Origin: Apostichopus californicus
Lineage: Eukaryota; Echinodermata; Holothuroidea; Aspidochirotida; Stichopodidae
Length of the DNA stretch: 22,721 bases
Assembly (NCBI GenBank): GCA_020650975.1
Contig: JAIPMN010000308.1
Location: 9,152 to 31,872 of the forward strand
Reading direction: 5' to 3'
Shown here: positions 18,918 to 22,721 of the stretch, in pieces
How the letters are laid out: each line of letters opens with the position of its first letter
Position numbering within the stretch: position 1 is the first letter of the stretch
Notes under the pieces: model-generated
What the model was told of the DNA's origin: nothing
What the model saw: only the letters and a program-made list of their open reading frames with translations
Databases searched by the model: none
Translations under genes and position numbers: made by a program

Positions 18918-19085
18918 TAGTGCGGTAACACCGTACTACGTGCTTTTTACGTGCTAAGAAAACGGACACGGACCAAAGGTCAACAGAACCAAAAAACAAT
19001 CCCAGTCTGTAAAACAACAACTGAAACACCGTACTACGTACTATACGTACTACCGTACACCGTACTACTACACCGTACGGTAACA
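18918..19085. repeat. CGTACTAC-rich repetitive patch
   Basis: The motif CCGTACTAC/GTAGTACGG occurs many times. The 12-mer ACACCGTACTAC is present at 19026-19037 and 19057-19068, and CGGTAACACC is present at both ends (about 18921 and 19078). The patch reads as interlocking direct and inverted copies. It generates the spurious 91-codon minus-strand frame 18811-19086. Confidence 0.75.
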
Positions 19086-19207
19086 CCCCTGCATCAGTCG
19101 AAGTAAAAATAAAATCTTAGTAGAAATAAAATCTTTACGGGTTACAACAACTTGCGTGCGCGTAAGTAGTGTGCTATTTCCAGTTTAGTGCAATGCCAAG
19201 ATTGTGT

Positions 19208-19235
19208 GTCCAACCATGGAGGTCCATGGTCCAAC
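19208..19235. mobile_element. Micro-palindrome insertion, copy D (14 bp, GTCCAAC duplication)
   Basis: CATGGA-GG-TCCATG (19215-19228) lies between exact 7-bp direct repeats GTCCAAC (19208-19214 and 19229-19235). It is the shortest of the four, with 6-bp arms that extend to 8 bp if the adjoining AC...GT is counted. The 7-bp duplication and the AAC before the palindrome are the same as in copies B and C. Confidence 0.65.
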
Positions 19236-19930
19236 AAGCTACACATAGCTTCCTGTTAAAACAAAAGCAGCAACGCTGCAGAACCTCAGCTTAGCTTCTA
19301 TTTGAGAAATTTGCTTTGATTTGGCAATACCTCAGAGCAGGTTATTCATTTGTCTGTGCGTAAATTATAAGACATACGCGGGATAACGGTGTCATTTCCT
19401 TTCCTCCCATCTCCTTTTGCCTTATACCCTATATGATCCTTCTTAGCAGACATAATTTTAATCTTAGAAAGTTGTAAACATTTGTTTTAAAAAAAAGCTA
19501 TAATTAGCGCCAAGTTGTGATCATTAATACGTAAAATGCGGAACTGCCTTTTTAAACCAGATTGCAAAATTATGTATATTTAAGTTTCATTGATGACTGC
19601 ATCGTAACAGGGTATTCTATTGAGTCTTTGTTGACCGTTGATGAATTTGACCATCACAAAGTGTAATACATTTATACTCAATGACACCTTCTCATGGCAA
19701 TAGGAGACTTGTCAATGTTACATATCCTTAGCTATGATGGTCACAACGTTTTCACATTTGTGTCAGCGGACGTCAATTCGTCAAACGACTTTGGCCTTAA
19801 ATATGAATGGGTATTACCTACATGATTTTCGTTCTTGTGATAAGGCAGGTACAAAGGCTTTCAATAAGGTCCCTATCTAATATGCATGCCCAACCAACAT
19901 GCCAAGTAAACATATCTACAGAGCAGTTTA
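19236..19930. other. No recognisable feature
   Basis: Intergenic sequence with no supported gene or repeat. Confidence 0.5.
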
Positions 19931-19934
19931 TAAA

Positions 19935-20173
19935 ATAAAATATAATATTTGGTAATATATAATAATAAATAATAATATATTGTCATAAATAATAATATAT
20001 AATAATATAATATAATATATAATAATATAAAATAATATCATATCATTATCATATATCATATATTATAATATATCATATATAATAATATATCATATTTCAT
20101 AATATTTAATTATATATAACAATATATATATATATACAATATACAATATACAATATAAAATATAAAATATAAA
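19935..20173. repeat. AT-only microsatellite/low-complexity tract
   Basis: About 240 bp consists mostly of ATAATA, ATAT, CATATAT and ACAATAT steps. It is almost devoid of G. Such tracts are unstable and may be mis-assembled in length. Confidence 0.95.
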
Positions 20174-21800
20174 AACACAGTAATCTCTCTTTCATAAATC
20201 GCATTGTAAGTGACAATGGAATTCTAAAAATGCCAGATAACTGCAATATGGACCTTTAAGGTGACGTGAAATCAAACTACATCAACCAGCACTTATTGTT
20301 AATTGGTGATATCCGAAGATACTTTCAAGTATGAAAAATTTCTGTTAAACGTTCGTGTGACCGTTCTATTAAATTTGACACGAGGTGGTCAACTTTCCAA
20401 GCTTTCCAAGAGTACATCACAATAGAAAACGTCATTACAGAAGGCCCTGTTTTGAGCTCTCACATGACGACAATGTTTTCCCTCAACAACTTTGGTTCTA
20501 CAGAATTCAAACGCTATATCCACAACATGTCAGCAAATTTTGACAAAAGCTGTAGAAGGAGTCGTATTTTTTTTACATTTTCAAAAAATGACCCCTCATG
20601 ACCTCAAATAACCCTCAAATTTATCAAACATGATCGCATGTATGAATACATATCTCACAAAAACCACTCACGAAATTTCTGCTATATCGATCATTGTATA
20701 TAAGCTGTGGTCTTAGTTTCATATAACTGAAAAACGAGCTTTCAGCAAAATTGAATGAAAAGTGACGAAACGGCAGTGACGGTGACAAAAAGGGACAGAA
20801 AGTCGGCAAAATCGCGCCATAGTTATACCTCAACTGAGCTAAATGCTGTAAAAACAATGGTTACATTTTGACGTAATATTACTGTGGCACGCGGTGTGTA
20901 CAATATAACAGGGATATACGGCTAACATAACGGGAAACGTTAGATAGCATGTGCATTCATCGTTAATTAACACGTTCACTGTCCGTTCTGAAAAATTACA
21001 GAACGTTATGAACGTAAAAGTACCGTTATGCCGTAAATTAACATTTCATTATTTGTCGCAGAATAACAGTATAACGCACTTTGAATTACATAACGTTAAT
21101 TAAGAATAAAATGTCGTATAATGACTTGACACACATTATTTATCCTTTATGTGAATGTACATTACACTTATTTGCCGTTTTGTATCATTTACCATATAGC
21201 GGGAAACCGTCAATTTGCATCTTCGACTGTGAAGGTGATACTCAAATTCGTTTGTTATATTCTTGTTAGGTGATTTAATGATGCACATAATCTCATTAAT
21301 CATTTAAGCAATACTGCATTATGAGTGCATGTGTTTATTGCGTGAAACACTGCTTTGTTTGTGCCAACATTATAGTGGCAGTTTTCGCTAATATCGCAAA
21401 TACACAAAGTTGGTATATATATACTTAACATACCGCGGAGGCAATTTCATCCTTTCAAAGCTGTTAATCTCCTTGAAATAAGGAGTCACAGATTGATCAT
21501 TTGTGGTAATCATTAGCCTCTGAAGGATAATTAGAAAATTGACCTGATAAAGGAAGAGTACTTTGCAAAAGAGGGGTTCTCATTCAACAGAAAATAATAT
21601 TGTGAATGTACGACTTCAAGGTACCCGTTAGTAAACGTCGTACCGCTTTATACAAACGGCTGTAAAATTACGTCTTAGCGGAGGTGTCCTGACTCCCGGT
21701 ATTCTATCGTAAAAAAATAACTTTGTTTTTTAACAGAGTATCCTCTCACTTTTTGTGAAAAAAAAAGATGAAACTGCCTCTCTTTTTAATTTAGAAGTGT
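20174..21800. other. Intergenic; diverged repeat fragment and short inverted repeat
   Basis: 20575-20625 contains TGACCCCTCATGACCTCAAA, a fragment of the repeat family at 15120-15790. 20970-21013 holds ACGTTC...CGTTCTG with CAGAACG...GAACGT, an imperfect stem in an ACGTTA-rich patch. No gene was recognised; frames such as 21081-21269 are featureless. Confidence 0.5.
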
Positions 21801-21829
21801 CATTTTCTGCTAAGAAAAGTATACTCATT

Positions 21830-21925
21830 TTCTACCTTTAAGACAGGCTTTTTTCTTAGTGGGAAGGGCCGGGCATAAATTAAGTGCCCTTTTGTTGAAA
21901 AAGAGACCCCCCCCCCAAAAAAAAA
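21830..21925. repeat. Putative dispersed-repeat end with C-run/A-run junction
   Basis: AAGGGCCGGGCATAAATTAAG and TTGAAAAAGAGA precede a C run followed directly by an A run (about 21907-21928). This layout resembles the poly-C-bordered repeats elsewhere in the window. No second copy is seen here. Confidence 0.35.
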
Positions 21926-22721
21926 AATCATTCAAATGACCTACTGGAATTTGTAACATGGATATACACAGATGACTCATATGTCGCAACTTTGGGAGGA
22001 ATTTGCTGTTTGTCGTAAAAAAAATGCTTAAAGTTACATTATTGCATACAGTAAGCAAACGGTAATGGTGGAAACCAGTACAACACACATTTATTCGACG
22101 GACACAACTAATTGTTACCTCTGCAATGGATTATTACGGTACTTCTGCATTTCTTGCCCTCTTGTACATACATAAGATGAAAAAAAAGGTGATTTGTAAC
22201 GAAACTGTTCTCTTTGCTCCTGCGCCTTCCTGCCCCCCCAAATCCAAAACAATGTGAACCCACCACCCCCACCCCCTCCTTCTATTGACAATTGGTATTG
22301 TCAAAAAAAATTAACATATACAGTACTTAACTCCACTGGGAGCTGTTTAATTTACGCTCCTATATTGTTAATAAACTTAATTTAAATTAATCAATTATCA
22401 ATATTGTATCGATATTTACGCCTCATGTGTGGGACATTATTCCAAAGCTGGTGAGCAAATTCCACAAGTATAACTTTTAAATTTCCAAGCTTTGTGTATT
22501 AAGCTATACTTCCAATTGTCTTCACTGATGCAAACCAAACAACTATGTTTACAATTATGCCTGGGGAAAGTTATCGACTTTCCTATTGCATACAAAGCTA
22601 TTCCTGCAGCCTTAAATCTGCAACAATTGGATTCTGATAATTGATTTAGTTTATCTGTAAATACCTTTGCATGGAAAGCTCCGTACGATATTTCCCGGTA
22701 TTGATGGGTCAAGATAGATAC
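21926..22721. other. No recognisable feature to the window end
   Basis: Contains C-rich runs near 22230-22280. The 91-codon minus-strand frame at 22437-22712 has no recognisable domain. Confidence 0.45.

Overview
This is a gene-poor, repeat-rich stretch of an animal nuclear genome. It is AT-rich and has microsatellites, poly-G/C tracts, decayed non-LTR retrotransposons, a decayed hAT transposon and a spliced metazoan signalling gene. The closest guess is a marine deuterostome invertebrate, probably an echinoderm. That guess rests on an invertebrate-style Univin/Vg1/BMP-like ligand, on dispersed repeats built around 'TATCGTGTTTACAAGG' and 'TGACCTCAAATGACCTTTGACC', and on the enriched octamer TAGGCCTA. 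It is inference, not proof.

The only confident host gene is on the minus strand at 9900-9074: the terminal coding exon of a TGF-beta superfamily ligand. It carries the C-terminal part of the prodomain, an RSKR furin site and a complete seven-cysteine knot ending in CGCR. A splice acceptor precedes it (9916-9901, phase 1) and a poly(A) signal with a GU-rich downstream element follows it (8980-8940). The signal-peptide exon was not found; it should lie at higher coordinates, inside or beyond the window.

Layout: 1-2440 holds a dispersed repeat, a 169-bp tandem duplication, a GT/GC microsatellite and a minisatellite array interrupted by a 5'-truncated LINE. 2441-8900 is intergenic, with several tandem or dispersed repeats. 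8940-9916 is the ligand exon with its 3' end. 10140-11500 holds small palindromic insertions, a second LINE remnant and a hAT transposase remnant. 11500-14150 is intergenic with dispersed repeats. 14190-15075 is a fold-back/inverted-repeat unit around a third LINE remnant. 15120-16350 is a repeat array plus a dispersed element. 16350-22721 is mostly unannotatable, with a CGTAC-rich patch, an AT-rich microsatellite and short inverted repeats.

The most unusual signal is a set of four very short palindromes (14-28 bp, CA[G/T]GGA...TCC[C/A]TG). Each is flanked by an exact 7-bp direct repeat, and in one orientation every flank ends in AAC. They look like tiny mobile-element insertions. One lies inside the hAT transposase remnant, where the surrounding coding frame shows directly what the empty site looked like.
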